A stretch of 64,000 nucleotides of DNA, taken from CAWAMR01 sp963783095 (GTDB taxonomy: Bacteria; Planctomycetota; Planctomycetia; Gemmatales; Gemmataceae). The stretch lies in assembly GCA_963783095.1 (NCBI GenBank), contig CAWAMR010000005.1, positions 1-64,000 on the forward strand. Reading direction: 5' to 3'. Shown here one piece after another: positions 14,865 through 23,441 of the stretch (the first letter of the stretch is position 1; each line of letters opens with the position of its first letter). The position numbers were made by a program, and so were the translations under genes. Under the pieces are notes generated by a model that had not been told where the DNA came from, did not search any database, and saw only the letters and a program-made list of their open reading frames with translations.

Positions 14865-17510
14865 CTATTCGATCGGAGGAAGTCCCACAGGTTTCCCGTT
14901 TGCCGCCTTGAAGAGCGGGCTATTCTTGTCGTAACGCAAAAACGTCTTTTCATCCTTGGGGTCAATCGGCAAAGCAATATCGCTTGTTGCCGGCAGACAA
15001 CCGACGGTCTTGACATCAGGACTGGTTGAACTGCGAACATTTTCAGAACTCTGGTTCTGAACGAACGGCAAGGCTGCGGGGTTGTCGTCCGCCACAAGGA
15101 TTCCTTCTGTCGTGTTGAAGAAATAGTTCTGGATAACCGCGACTCTTTGTCTGTCCGCCACGGCGGGTTGGAGAATGCCGGCGGAACTCTGGAAGTGGAT
15201 GCCCTTCTTGATCGAGTAAAAGGTATTACTCTGGATCTTGACTTGATAGGTGTATTCCGATTTGGACTCCTTGAAGAAAATGCCGTCCGTGCATTGCCAG
15301 AAGCGATCGTGGAGAATTTCCAGATTTGTGGCGCTCCCATCGATTCGTATGGCCGACTTGAATGATCCTTCAAAGCGACAATTGCTGATCTGAATCGATT
15401 CGTTCTTATTCGGGAGCGTTCGACCGGATACCGGGCTAACCGTCAAATCGATGGCTGCTTCGCATTGAGCTTGCTGCGACTGACAGCGAATTCGTTGCAC
15501 CAGAACAGGCCGCTTTTCAGCGCCGACACAGTCGACGAAAGAGATGCAGGACTTCTTGAATTCCGAGAATTCGAGATCTTCCAACGTCACGCCCGGGCAT
15601 TTGCCGAAAACGCTTATGCCGGTGTGAACGATCCCTTCCCCTTGAAATCGAATTCTGCGCACGACCAGATTCTCTGCCCGCGAAATGGAAATCAGCAGAG
15701 TTGGCTCTTTGCCCTTTTCGGGCTTCCAGGTCACCTGTTTTCCTTCGGCAGGCTCGATCACAAGACCTTTGGGTGGAGCTGATGAAATGATGAGCGATTC
15801 TTCCCATTCCTCGTCCATCAAGACGATGTGGGAGCCTGGCGTGGCCTTGCTGATCGCATCCCTGATCTTGGAAAATTGCCCGACTCCCGCGTGCTTGGAA
15901 ACCGTCAGCCTGGTTCCATCCGAATTTGCAGGGCCACCGGTGTCCTGCCCCTTGGGAGTGCGAATGACAAACCACCAAACAGAAACGCTCGCGACGACGG
16001 CAAGTACCAAAGCGATCAGCACAGGTACGGTCGGGAATTTTGCTTTTGCCTTCTTCGGAGGGGCATCTTCCATGAGCCGGCGGGAAGATCGTGGCTTGGG
16101 CTTGGGCTTGGGTTTGTGCTTGGATTCCGGAGGAGGTTGTCGTTGCGTGTCGTTGCGTGACGGTGTATTCGATTCGTCCGCGAAAGATTCCCAGACCGGG
16201 TCACCCGATTCGGGAATCTCCACGATCGGTGCCGGAGTCGGAGCAGGAACTGGAGGGGCTACTCGTTGAGTGTCTGACGTATGCGAGAATGCCGCAGGTT
16301 GAGGTATCGGCTTTCCCGAACCCGAACCGGGCTGCGTCGGGTTGACGCGCGGGATCGGCGTGATGGCGCGCGTTACGGTCGCAGTTCGAACGGCAGCGGT
16401 GGATGAACTGGGTCCGGTTCCGCTCGCTTGTGCAGCGGCGGAAAGCGTGGGCATTTCCTTTTCGGGAGGCGGGTCGATTGGGGTTTGCACAAACGGTGCC
16501 AGAGCTTCTGCAAGTTCCGCAGGCGTTTGATAGCGGTCTTGTCGATTTTTCGCCATCATCTTCAATATGATCGCAATCACCGCGTCAGGTACATCGGAGC
16601 GAACCTCTTTGATCGATTTGGGGGTCCGGTTTTGATGCCAAAGTAACTTCTGTGCTACGGTCCCTTCCATAAACGGCTGGTGGCCGACCAGAAGAAAGTA
16701 AAAGGTTGCGCCGAGGCTGTAAATGTCGGCGCGGCCATCCACGCTATGACTGTCGATCGCCTGTTCGGGAGCGAGGTAGTCCGCAGTTCCCAGAACGTTT
16801 TCATCGTATTTCTTGGTCAGCAAGTCCTCGTCGTCGTTGAAGAACCGCGCCAGGCCCATGTCGAGGATTTTGACCGTCCCGGTTCGATCGATCAGAATGT
16901 TGCCCGGCTTGATGTCCCGGTGGATCAACCCTTCTTCGTGAGCGTGCTGCAGGCCGATCGCCGACCAATACATGTAATGGCAGGCCCGCGTCACGTCCAT
17001 CTTACCGTGCTTCTTGATGATGTCCTGGAAACTGGCCCCATCCACATACTCCATGACCAAAAAATGCAGATTGTCATCCTGATCGATGTCATAAGCTCGG
17101 ACGATATTGGGATGGTCCAGAGCTGCGACCGCGCGGGCTTCCCGGTAAAACCGTTCCAGCGAAGAAGGATCTTCCGCTTTCGCCGTGGGTAATACCTTGA
17201 CTGCTACTTTCCGCCGCATCAACTTGTGTTCGCACAGAAAGACCTGACCCATGCCGCCCGAACCGAGTCGTTCCAAAACCTTGTATTTGCCGATGGTGAA
17301 GCGCTTCCACTTACCTTGCAGGAATTGCTCGGCCTGGAAATAGGTCAACAGCCCATCCCGGACCATCAGCCCGGCATACTTGTTGACTTCGGTTGGGGTA
17401 TCCGAGAGCGCATTCTTTTCTTGGATGTAGCTCTTGAGACGGGCCTCTTCGACGACGCCGCTCTTGCGAACTAATTCCAAGAATTCATCAACCGTTGCAG
17501 GTGCAGGCAT
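14865..17510 (-). CDS. Transmembrane Ser/Thr kinase with extracytoplasmic beta-helix tail
   Basis: An 881-residue kinase. Residues about 1-70 form a helical N-terminal domain frequent in planctomycete kinases. The kinase domain at about 74-345 has LGSGGMGQVFLCEHKL, VAVKVLP, LIHRDIKPGNILI, KILDMGLARF (DMG for DFG) and GTADYLAPEQ. A Pro/Ala/Thr-rich linker and a basic KPKPKPKPRSSRR stretch precede one membrane helix (VPVLIALVLAVVASVSVWWF). The last 340 residues are outside the cytoplasm and look like a right-handed parallel beta-helix (VTLEDLEFSEF, IQISNCRFEG, ILHDRFWQCTDGI, IQSNTFYSIKKGIHF), which may bind a polysaccharide. ATG 17510 follows AAAGGTGG; TTG 17531 would be a weaker start. No frameshift is needed, unusual here for so long a gene. 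Confidence 0.88.
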   Translation of the reverse strand: MPAPATVDEFLELVRKSGVVEEARLKSYIQEKNALSDTPTEVNKYAGLMVRDGLLTYFQAEQFLQGKWKRFTIGKYKVLERLGSGGMGQVFLCEHKLMRRKVAVKVLPTAKAEDPSSLERFYREARAVAALDHPNIVRAYDIDQDDNLHFLVMEYVDGASFQDIIKKHGKMDVTRACHYMYWSAIGLQHAHEEGLIHRDIKPGNILIDRTGTVKILDMGLARFFNDDEDLLTKKYDENVLGTADYLAPEQAIDSHSVDGRADIYSLGATFYFLLVGHQPFMEGTVAQKLLWHQNRTPKSIKEVRSDVPDAVIAIILKMMAKNRQDRYQTPAELAEALAPFVQTPIDPPPEKEMPTLSAAAQASGTGPSSSTAAVRTATVTRAITPIPRVNPTQPGSGSGKPIPQPAAFSHTSDTQRVAPPVPAPTPAPIVEIPESGDPVWESFADESNTPSRNDTQRQPPPESKHKPKPKPKPRSSRRLMEDAPPKKAKAKFPTVPVLIALVLAVVASVSVWWFVIRTPKGQDTGGPANSDGTRLTVSKHAGVGQFSKIRDAISKATPGSHIVLMDEEWEESLIISSAPPKGLVIEPAEGKQVTWKPEKGKEPTLLISISRAENLVVRRIRFQGEGIVHTGISVFGKCPGVTLEDLEFSEFKKSCISFVDCVGAEKRPVLVQRIRCQSQQAQCEAAIDLTVSPVSGRTLPNKNESIQISNCRFEGSFKSAIRIDGSATNLEILHDRFWQCTDGIFFKESKSEYTYQVKIQSNTFYSIKKGIHFQSSAGILQPAVADRQRVAVIQNYFFNTTEGILVADDNPAALPFVQNQSSENVRSSTSPDVKTVGCLPATSDIALPIDPKDEKTFLRYDKNSPLFKAANGKPVGLPPIE

Positions 17511-18045
17511 CGGCCCACCTTTCCCAACCAAGAGGAGTCTGTGAAATAGCCTTGGAGGGCATTCCCCCCAGATTCATTCACAGGCACGACAGTTGAACAT
17601 CGCCGGTACGCGAAGCAATCCGTTCACTGTTCCGAACGGAGAGGTGTCGGAGAGGTGTCAACGGGCGAAAAGACTGAGTTTCATGCTCTGGGAAGCATGC
17701 ATTCTATCTATTCTACAAATACGACTCAATCCTCGGATGGGCATCCTCTGCGACGTTGATTCAAGGACTTCCTGTATATATAGAGCAAATTCAGGTCGGA
17801 ACCGAAGGAATCACACGATTTTCCGTCAAAGTGTGACACTCCTCGGCTCAAAACGCAAAGAAAAAACCAGATTGTTCTCTTGATCTCGCTCCGACGTGTG
17901 ATCCTCCCACCATCAATTATACCATTTTTCTCATGCGGTAACGCGGCAACCGATGGTAGCCCGTCGCGTAAGCAAGGGTGAAAGCTTCACCCTTGCCTAC
18001 GTGTCGGGCTACCTGCAATCGCTCGGAGATTGCACGCAAAGAACT
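17511..18045. other. 535-bp intergenic region
   Basis: No protein-coding frame with family features is present. It should hold the promoter of the kinase/beta-helix gene, which reads away from mgtE along the minus strand. A short inverted pair (CCGTTC/GAACGG) lies near 17620-17640, and a longer palindromic element is at 17955-18013. Confidence 0.5.
17955..18013. repeat. Interrupted palindrome behind mgtE
   Basis: GGTAGCCCG at 17955-17963 pairs with CGGGCTACC at 18005-18013, and GCAAGGGTGAA pairs with TTCACCCTTGC inside. Unpaired bulges interrupt the stem. It lies 33 bases after the mgtE stop on the minus strand, a common place for the palindromic elements of this genome. Confidence 0.75.
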
Positions 18046-19032
18046 CTATGAGAGCAGTTGACGGGCAAGATTGAAGTAGATCACCAAGGTCGCCATGTCC
18101 GCTAGCGCCAGAGCGATCGGACCGGCCGCTACCTGCGGATCGCGCCTCATGATCCTGAGAATATTCGGAATCGCCAGACCGATCGACGCCGCACAAACCA
18201 CACCACCTGCGATCCCTCCGAAAACGCACACCGCGACGCGATTTTGATTGATCCAGACCAGCGCGACGACTCCAATAAGGCTCGCGCACAAGAGACCCAG
18301 AAGTGAACCGGTCAGAAGTTCCCGGCCCACCTTGGCGCCAGGGTCTTCCAGGTGGGTCGTTCGCCGTGAAGATTCTGAATGCGCCAGGCTCACCGATTGC
18401 ATGCTGACGCTTTCCGCCAGCGCGAGCACGACGGGAATAAACAGAGCCAGCGCCACGACCTTTTGTAGCTCAAGTTCGTAGATACTCGAAAGAAACGCGG
18501 CCAAAATTCCGCCGGCCATGTTGGCGAGCAGCCAAGGAAACCGCTTCCGAACGGCGATCCAAGGCGCACGTTCTTGTGATTCGGTAAGATGAACGCCAAT
18601 CAGTTGAAACAAGTCTTCGGTGTTTTCACGACGCTCCAACTCCTGCAGTTCTGTCGTGTACAAATCGACATCGACCAAACCCACGATATGTAGATTTTCA
18701 TCCAGGACCGGAAATGCCAGGAGCCGATGAAGGGTGAAAAACTCGCATGCCTCAAGCACGGTGGCGGTCTGGGGAATAGCGATTACCTGTTTGACCATTA
18801 TGGCATCGAGGCGGGAGTCGGGCGGACTCAGGAGCAGTCGGCGAGTGGGCACCACGCCGATCAGACGACCTTCGCCATCGGCCACGTAGAAGTAAATGAT
18901 TCGTCCTTCAGGCTGCTGCTCGCGGATTTTTTGCAGGGACTCCGAAACGGTCTGCTCGCCGCCCAACTGCACGAAATCTTTGCGCATGTGCTTGATAACG
19001 GGATCTTGAAGATCGGCAGAACTCAAAGCCAT
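18046..19032 (-). CDS. mgtE: MgtE-type magnesium transporter lacking the N domain
   Basis: A 328-residue inner-membrane divalent-cation transporter. Two CBS domains occupy about residues 10-135 (YFYVADGEGRLIGVVPTRRL and FPVLDENLHIVGLVDVDLY). The membrane part follows: KRFPWLLANMAGGILAAFLSS, VVALALFIPVVLALAESVSMQS, GLLCASLIGVVALVW and NILRIMRRDPQVAAGPIALALADMATLVIYFNLA, where the conserved DPAxASGP-type pore motif appears as DPQVAAGP. The usual 120-residue superhelical N domain that senses Mg2+ in MgtE is missing, so gating may rely on the CBS domains alone. Conservation of the pore motif favours a working channel. It stands 41 bases downstream of a hypothetical gene on the same strand. Confidence 0.85.
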   Translation of the reverse strand: MALSSADLQDPVIKHMRKDFVQLGGEQTVSESLQKIREQQPEGRIIYFYVADGEGRLIGVVPTRRLLLSPPDSRLDAIMVKQVIAIPQTATVLEACEFFTLHRLLAFPVLDENLHIVGLVDVDLYTTELQELERRENTEDLFQLIGVHLTESQERAPWIAVRKRFPWLLANMAGGILAAFLSSIYELELQKVVALALFIPVVLALAESVSMQSVSLAHSESSRRTTHLEDPGAKVGRELLTGSLLGLLCASLIGVVALVWINQNRVAVCVFGGIAGGVVCAASIGLAIPNILRIMRRDPQVAAGPIALALADMATLVIYFNLARQLLS

Positions 19033-19073
19033 CGCGCGAGATCCAAAAAGGTAACCAGACGACGATCACGAAT

Positions 19074-19664
19074 CTACTTCGCCTTGTAATGGGCCAGAAT
19101 TGAGAATTTTCCAAGTCGTGAATCAGTTGGTTCCCAACAAATCAGCAGCTGGCCAAGCGGCAAAAAATACCGTGATATCATGTGTCCGTATTTCGCAGAT
19201 GCTCGGCGGTCCCGTTCGGTGTGAAACTCGGTGCTAATCTTTAGGAGCGGACCGAATCGCGCCGATCGGTAAGCGGTTTTTTGCTGGAAAAATCCATAGT
19301 CAATGGTCAAGATGTCGCCCGAAAACGCTACTAGATATGGACGATCTGACCGTAGCGGCTTCTTGTCGTTGATCGGCAGCAACTCAAAAGGAACACAGAG
19401 CCACAACCCACTCAATTTCTTCGTCATCGCTGTGGCAATGGGATCGTCAAGCATGTTTCGCTTCATTGTGAGTGTTAGGAACCGATGATAACTTCTAAAA
19501 TCCTTTGAATAAACCAGAATGATGGGTGGAAAGGTTATCGAAAGATAATCATAGTTCTCGCCCTCAAGAAACGTCGCGCTGCTGCCAAGTAGAAACTCGG
19601 TGCGCTCAAGCGCCATTGGCTCGGCGAGAGCCTCGAAAAGAAAGGGAAGTACAAGCAATACCAT
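19074..19664 (-). CDS. Hypothetical protein
   Basis: A 196-residue protein with no recognised family. It has mixed alpha/beta character, no clear signal peptide and no cysteine cluster; segments such as YLSITFPPIILVYSKDFRSYHRFLTL and PYLVAFSGDILTIDYGFFQQ suggest a globular domain. ATG 19664 has AGGAGAG eight bases upstream; the open frame continues 27 codons further but without a ribosome site. It lies between a TIGR03067-domain gene and mgtE, all on the minus strand with gaps under 80 bases, so a shared transcript is likely. Confidence 0.55.
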   Translation of the reverse strand: MVLLVLPFLFEALAEPMALERTEFLLGSSATFLEGENYDYLSITFPPIILVYSKDFRSYHRFLTLTMKRNMLDDPIATAMTKKLSGLWLCVPFELLPINDKKPLRSDRPYLVAFSGDILTIDYGFFQQKTAYRSARFGPLLKISTEFHTERDRRASAKYGHMISRYFLPLGQLLICWEPTDSRLGKFSILAHYKAK

Positions 19665-19741
19665 TTTTCTCTCCTGTTCGTTCAAAAAAACGAGTTGTTT
19701 TCGTGGCAGACATAGCGACTGAGGTCTACTTTCTTCGTAAT

Positions 19742-20633
19742 TCAACGTTTTCGTTTCAGTACGAGGATCCAGGTTCCGTTCTCTTCATTTGCGACAAATC
19801 GGCTGGGTCGATCGGTGCCCGGCGCGGCGAAGCAAAGTTTGATCGTCTCGCCCGCACGCTGATAAATCCCTTTTTCCTGGCGCCTTTTCATCGATGAAAT
19901 CGATTTGTTTCGGTTTGCCGTTCGGGTTGAGATGAACTTTGACGGTGCGCTGACTTTCCGCGCTCGTTTTGAGACGTGCGGAATTGTCGGTAAAGGTCAA
20001 AGTCGGCCTGGAATCCTCGAGTTGCGCTTCGTTCACGACTTTGCCACGCAGTTCAATCCTCACAATCTGCCATTCTCCCTGAAGCGATGCAAGTTCGGTT
20101 TTCGCATCCTCCAGGACACGGGGATTCACCGTCAGCAGTTCATACTCAGGTACAAAAGCCTCGGCTTGCCAAACTTCGTGGGTCGCGCGGATCGTTGCAT
20201 CCAGAGCCGCGATTTCTTTCTTGAGTCGATCGACAGTGATGTTGTGATTGTCAAAGGCTTTCAAAATGTGAACCCGTTTATCGCTTTTGTCGAAGACAAA
20301 GTGCGCTGGGCCAATCTTGTCGTTTGCCTCGAGTAGTTGTCGCCAGGTCAAGGCAGGAACTCGATCGGGTTCTCGGATGGGTGAGAACTTCGATTCCAGC
20401 CAGACTCGTTCTCCTTCCTTGCTCAAAGACACCAGCAAATGCACTTTCCATCCCTGATGGTCGATCGTGATTTGGAAAACCTCCCGCGTCAAAGCGATCG
20501 GCCGATAGCCGGCTTCTTCGAGGAGTTTGCCGAGTTGATCGGTATTCAAAAATGGAGATGCGTCCCGATCGGCCGCCGGGCAGGGTGACCAAAAAAACAA
20601 TGACAACGCGAAGATTACGGCGAAGAATTGCAT
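19742..20633 (-). CDS. Secreted protein with TIGR03067 lipocalin-like domain, frameshift near 19885
   Basis: A signal peptide (MQFFAVIFALSLFFWSPCPA) opens a protein of about 296 residues. The middle contains strand pairs such as REVFQITIDHQGWKVHLLV and a helix (RLKKEIAALDATIRATHEV). The C-terminal 105 residues are the TIGR03067 domain common in Gemmata-type genomes: LASLQGEWQIVRIELRGK, LTFTDNSARLKT and NPNGKPKQIDFIDEK. A single-base shift at a homopolymer near 19885 restores the expected ending GIYQRAGETIKLCFA, then NGTWILVLKRKR, up to the stop at 19742. The domain is lipocalin-like with unknown ligand. ATG 20633 has AGGA upstream; the longer frame to 20738 is not used. Confidence 0.75.
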
Positions 20634-20769
20634 GGAGGATTCCTCCTTGAACCCACAAGACAATCGCACTTCGAGGAAGAATACAGCAAAAGTGTCAATG
20701 AGGGGAAGATCAGAACCCATTCGTGGAGTGAACTCCATGACTTGGGGGCAGCATTTCGATGGTGAAGGC

Positions 20770-20893
20770 CACCCCGAAGCTCACGCATCGGGTTCGCCGT
20801 TGCCCAAAAAGAAAGTGTCTGTACTGAGATAGCCACCCTGTTTTGTTTTTCATGCCCAAGCGAAGGCGAACCCGATGCGTGAGCTTCGGGGTG
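20770..20893. repeat. Perfect 29-bp inverted repeat
   Basis: Arms at 20770-20798 and 20865-20893 (starting CACCCCGAAGC) are exact complements separated by 66 bp. The element fills the gap between the ribBA stop and the leader of the TIGR03067 gene. Neither arm borders a coding frame, and there is no adjacent T-run. Confidence 0.85.
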
Positions 20894-20931
20894 AGTGCGA
20901 ATTTCCAATGCCTGTCGCCACCATCGAAAAC

Positions 20932-22219
20932 TTAGCCGATTCCATGTAAGCGGTGCCCCATCTTATCTTTCTTCGTCATCAGGTAGCGGAGGTTGTTCGG
21001 ATTCGGCGGTATTTGAATCTGGATTTCCTCTTTGATTTCCAATCCGTGTCCCGCCAATCCACTTACTTTCTTGGGGTTGTTCGTGAGAAGGCGGATTTGC
21101 CTTACACCCAGGTCGTGGAGGATTTGTGCTCCGATGCCATAATGTCGCAGGTCAGGCGGGAATCCCAAACGCTGATTGGCTTCTACTGTGTCGAGCTTCT
21201 CTTCCTGCTGAAGCTTGTATGCTTTGAGTTTATTCAGCAGGCCGATCCCCCGCCCTTCCTGACGCATATATAGCAAGACACCTCGACCGGATTCGACAAT
21301 TTGCTGCATGGCGAAATGCAGTTGGGAGCCGCAATCGCAGAGAGCACTGTGCAGCACATCTCCCGTAAGGCATTCGCTATGGACGCGGACCAGCACCGGT
21401 TCACTCTGCACGGGAACCCCTTCATCGCCGCGCTCGACGCCCACACCCCCGACCGTCAAAGCCAGATGAAGGTCCGGATCGACGATGGACGAGTAGGCGA
21501 AGAGATCGAATTCTCCCGCAGTGGTGGGAAGTTTCAGTGCCACCTCGCGACGGATGAGTTTTTCCCGTCGGCGACGATAAGCAATCAAATCGGCGATCGT
21601 GCACATTTTGAGTTGATGCGCTGAGCAGAACTCGCGGAGATCGGGGAGCCGAGCCATGTAGCCATCTTCCTTGATGATTTCACAGATCACGCCGGCCGGC
21701 TTGAACCCGGCGAGCCTGGCCAGATCGACGCTCCCTTCGGTATGACCTGCCCGTACCAGAACACCCCCTTCCTTGGCGCGGAGTCCATCCAGATGACCCT
21801 TGTCTCGTACGAGATCGTGCGGCGTTGCGTTGTCGGCAATCGCGGCAAGAATGGTTGTGGCACGATCGAATGCAGAAATACCGGTGGAAATGCCCGAAAC
21901 GCGCATCGAAATTGTGCGTAAACGGCGTTGCGGACGGATCGAGGGTCACACCTGGTAGCAAGCTCAGTCCGACTTTGTCGCACATCTCGCCTGACATGGC
22001 CAGGCAGAGCCGGCCACAAGCATTGCGAATCATGAAGTTGACGATCTGCGGCGTGATTTTCTCCGCTGGAATGACGAGATCGCCTTCGTTCTCGCGCTGC
22101 TCGTCGTCCACGAGAACGATCATCCTGCCGGCACGAAGTTCGGCGAGTGCTTCATCGATGCTGCAAAATCCCTCGGTCGGTTCAAGCATGATCGGCTCCC
22201 GGTACGGCGGTCTCGACAT
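20932..22219 (-). CDS. ribBA: Bifunctional DHBP synthase/GTP cyclohydrolase II, frameshift near 21895
   Basis: This enzyme makes both precursors for riboflavin: 3,4-dihydroxy-2-butanone 4-phosphate from ribulose 5-phosphate, and the pyrimidine from GTP. The N-terminal RibB half has VLVDDEQRENEGDLVIPAE and, after a shift near 21895, FDRATTILAAI and LVRAGHTEGSVDLARLAG. The RibA half has the zinc ligands in HSECLTGDVLHSALCDCGSQL and the GTP motifs YMRQEGRGIGLLNKLKAY and LGVRQIRLLTNNPKK. Total length is about 429 residues, normal for RibBA. ATG 22219 has GGAGGTAGAG immediately upstream, an excellent ribosome site. No FMN riboswitch is visible in the 300-bp leader. A shift in an essential gene suggests a sequencing indel. 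Confidence 0.9.
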
Positions 22220-22536
22220 CTCTACCTCCATCATAGCCGAGACGGGAACAGAACAACCGGTTCTTGGAAAATCAGGGTGCTGAGGAATGGGGTTGCAATG
22301 GAAAATTCGGAAAGGTAAGATTCTGCATCGAAGACAGAAAGCAGCCCGATCGAATTGCGAACGCAGGATGCGTTTGCCACTTCTCCACCACGGAGGAAGG
22401 TGTTTCGTCTTGGTATTTTCGCAACCTCGTTGAAACTCGAATCAGCAGTACGACGATCCTTTTTTTTCGGGATGGTCGCCGCTTGTGTTCGGCGTGAATG
22501 GTCGTTGCGTTTCTCTTGTTGAGTGACTCATCCTCG
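22220..22536. other. Divergent intergenic region, ribBA/exosortase
   Basis: The region separates ribBA (minus) and the exosortase gene (plus) and must hold both promoters. The conserved FMN riboswitch core was looked for and not found. A short plus-strand frame starts at 22498 in frame with the exosortase, so the true start could be slightly upstream of the one given. Confidence 0.5.
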
Positions 22537-23405
22537 ATGAACACGAACCGCGTCACCTTCTTCGGGAACATTACTCTGCTCGCAGGAATGCTGGGATGGG
22601 CCTATTTCCCGACTTTCCAGGAACTCTTCCAGAAATGGTCCACGGAGCCTCAATACTCCCACGGTTTTCTCGTCCCGTTGTTCTCGCTTTATTTGCTGTA
22701 TCGCAATCGCAATCGAGCCGTCGTCGATCCCCAGCCGTGGCCCATCCTGGGATACGCCGCTCTACTGATGGCTCTGGGCTTCCGGGGTTTGTCACGCTGC
22801 TGGCATTTTTGCCGCTGGACGGCCTATCGTTCATTCTTTGCCTGACCGGCGTCGTTTTGATTGCCGGAGGAAAAGGCCTACTCGCTCGACCTGGCAAAGC
22901 CTGGTGTTTTTGATCTTCATGATTCCGCTGCCCTATCAGTTTGAACGAATGATGGGTACTGAATTGCAGAGGATCGCCACTATCCTCAGCACATTCACTC
23001 TGCAAACGATCGGCCAGCCTGCGATCGCGGAAGGTAATACGATCCTGATCCAGGACATTCATCTTGGCGTGGTGGAGGCCTGTAGCGGCCTGCGGATGCT
23101 CATGACATTCTTCGCGCCTTTCGGTGGGTGCCGTCATGGCGATGGAACGACACTGGACCGTCAAGGCACTGGTCCTGGCGAGTGCGATTCCAATCGCATT
23201 GTTCACGAACATTCTGCGGATTACCGCGACCGGTATGTCGGAAGTAATCTTCGAGCACAGCGAACACCGGCAAGCGACCATGAAATTCCTGCATGAGTTC
23301 TACGGCTTGCTGATGCCGCCGATCGGCCTGGCGTTCTTGATGTTGGAATTATGGATGTTGAAACATCTCATTCTGGAGCCGAGAACGAAGTTTCAATCGG
23401 CCTAA
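22537..23405 (+). CDS. Exosortase/archaeosortase family protein, about three frameshifts
   Basis: An integral membrane cysteine transpeptidase of the EpsH/exosortase family. Reading across shifts near 22790, 22890 and 23115 gives the N-terminal PTFQELFQKWSTEPQYSHGFLVPLF and membrane helices, the loop IQDIHLGVVEACSGLRMLMTF with the catalytic cysteine, TNILRITATG with the conserved arginine, and FLHEFYGLLMPPIGLAFLML with the conserved histidine. The Cys, Arg and His triad is complete. Exosortases process proteins with PEP-CTERM-like C-terminal sorting signals and are coupled to exopolysaccharide export. No target protein with such a tail was seen in the window. The gene heads a cluster with Wzz/BY-kinase, EpsI, sugar transferase and GT2 genes. 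Confidence 0.85.
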
Positions 23406-23441
23406 TTCGCCCCTCACGGCAAACGGGAAAGTGGAATACTC

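Noticed and set aside
22220..22536. FMN riboswitch ahead of ribBA
   Set aside because: None of the conserved FMN aptamer blocks were seen in the leader.
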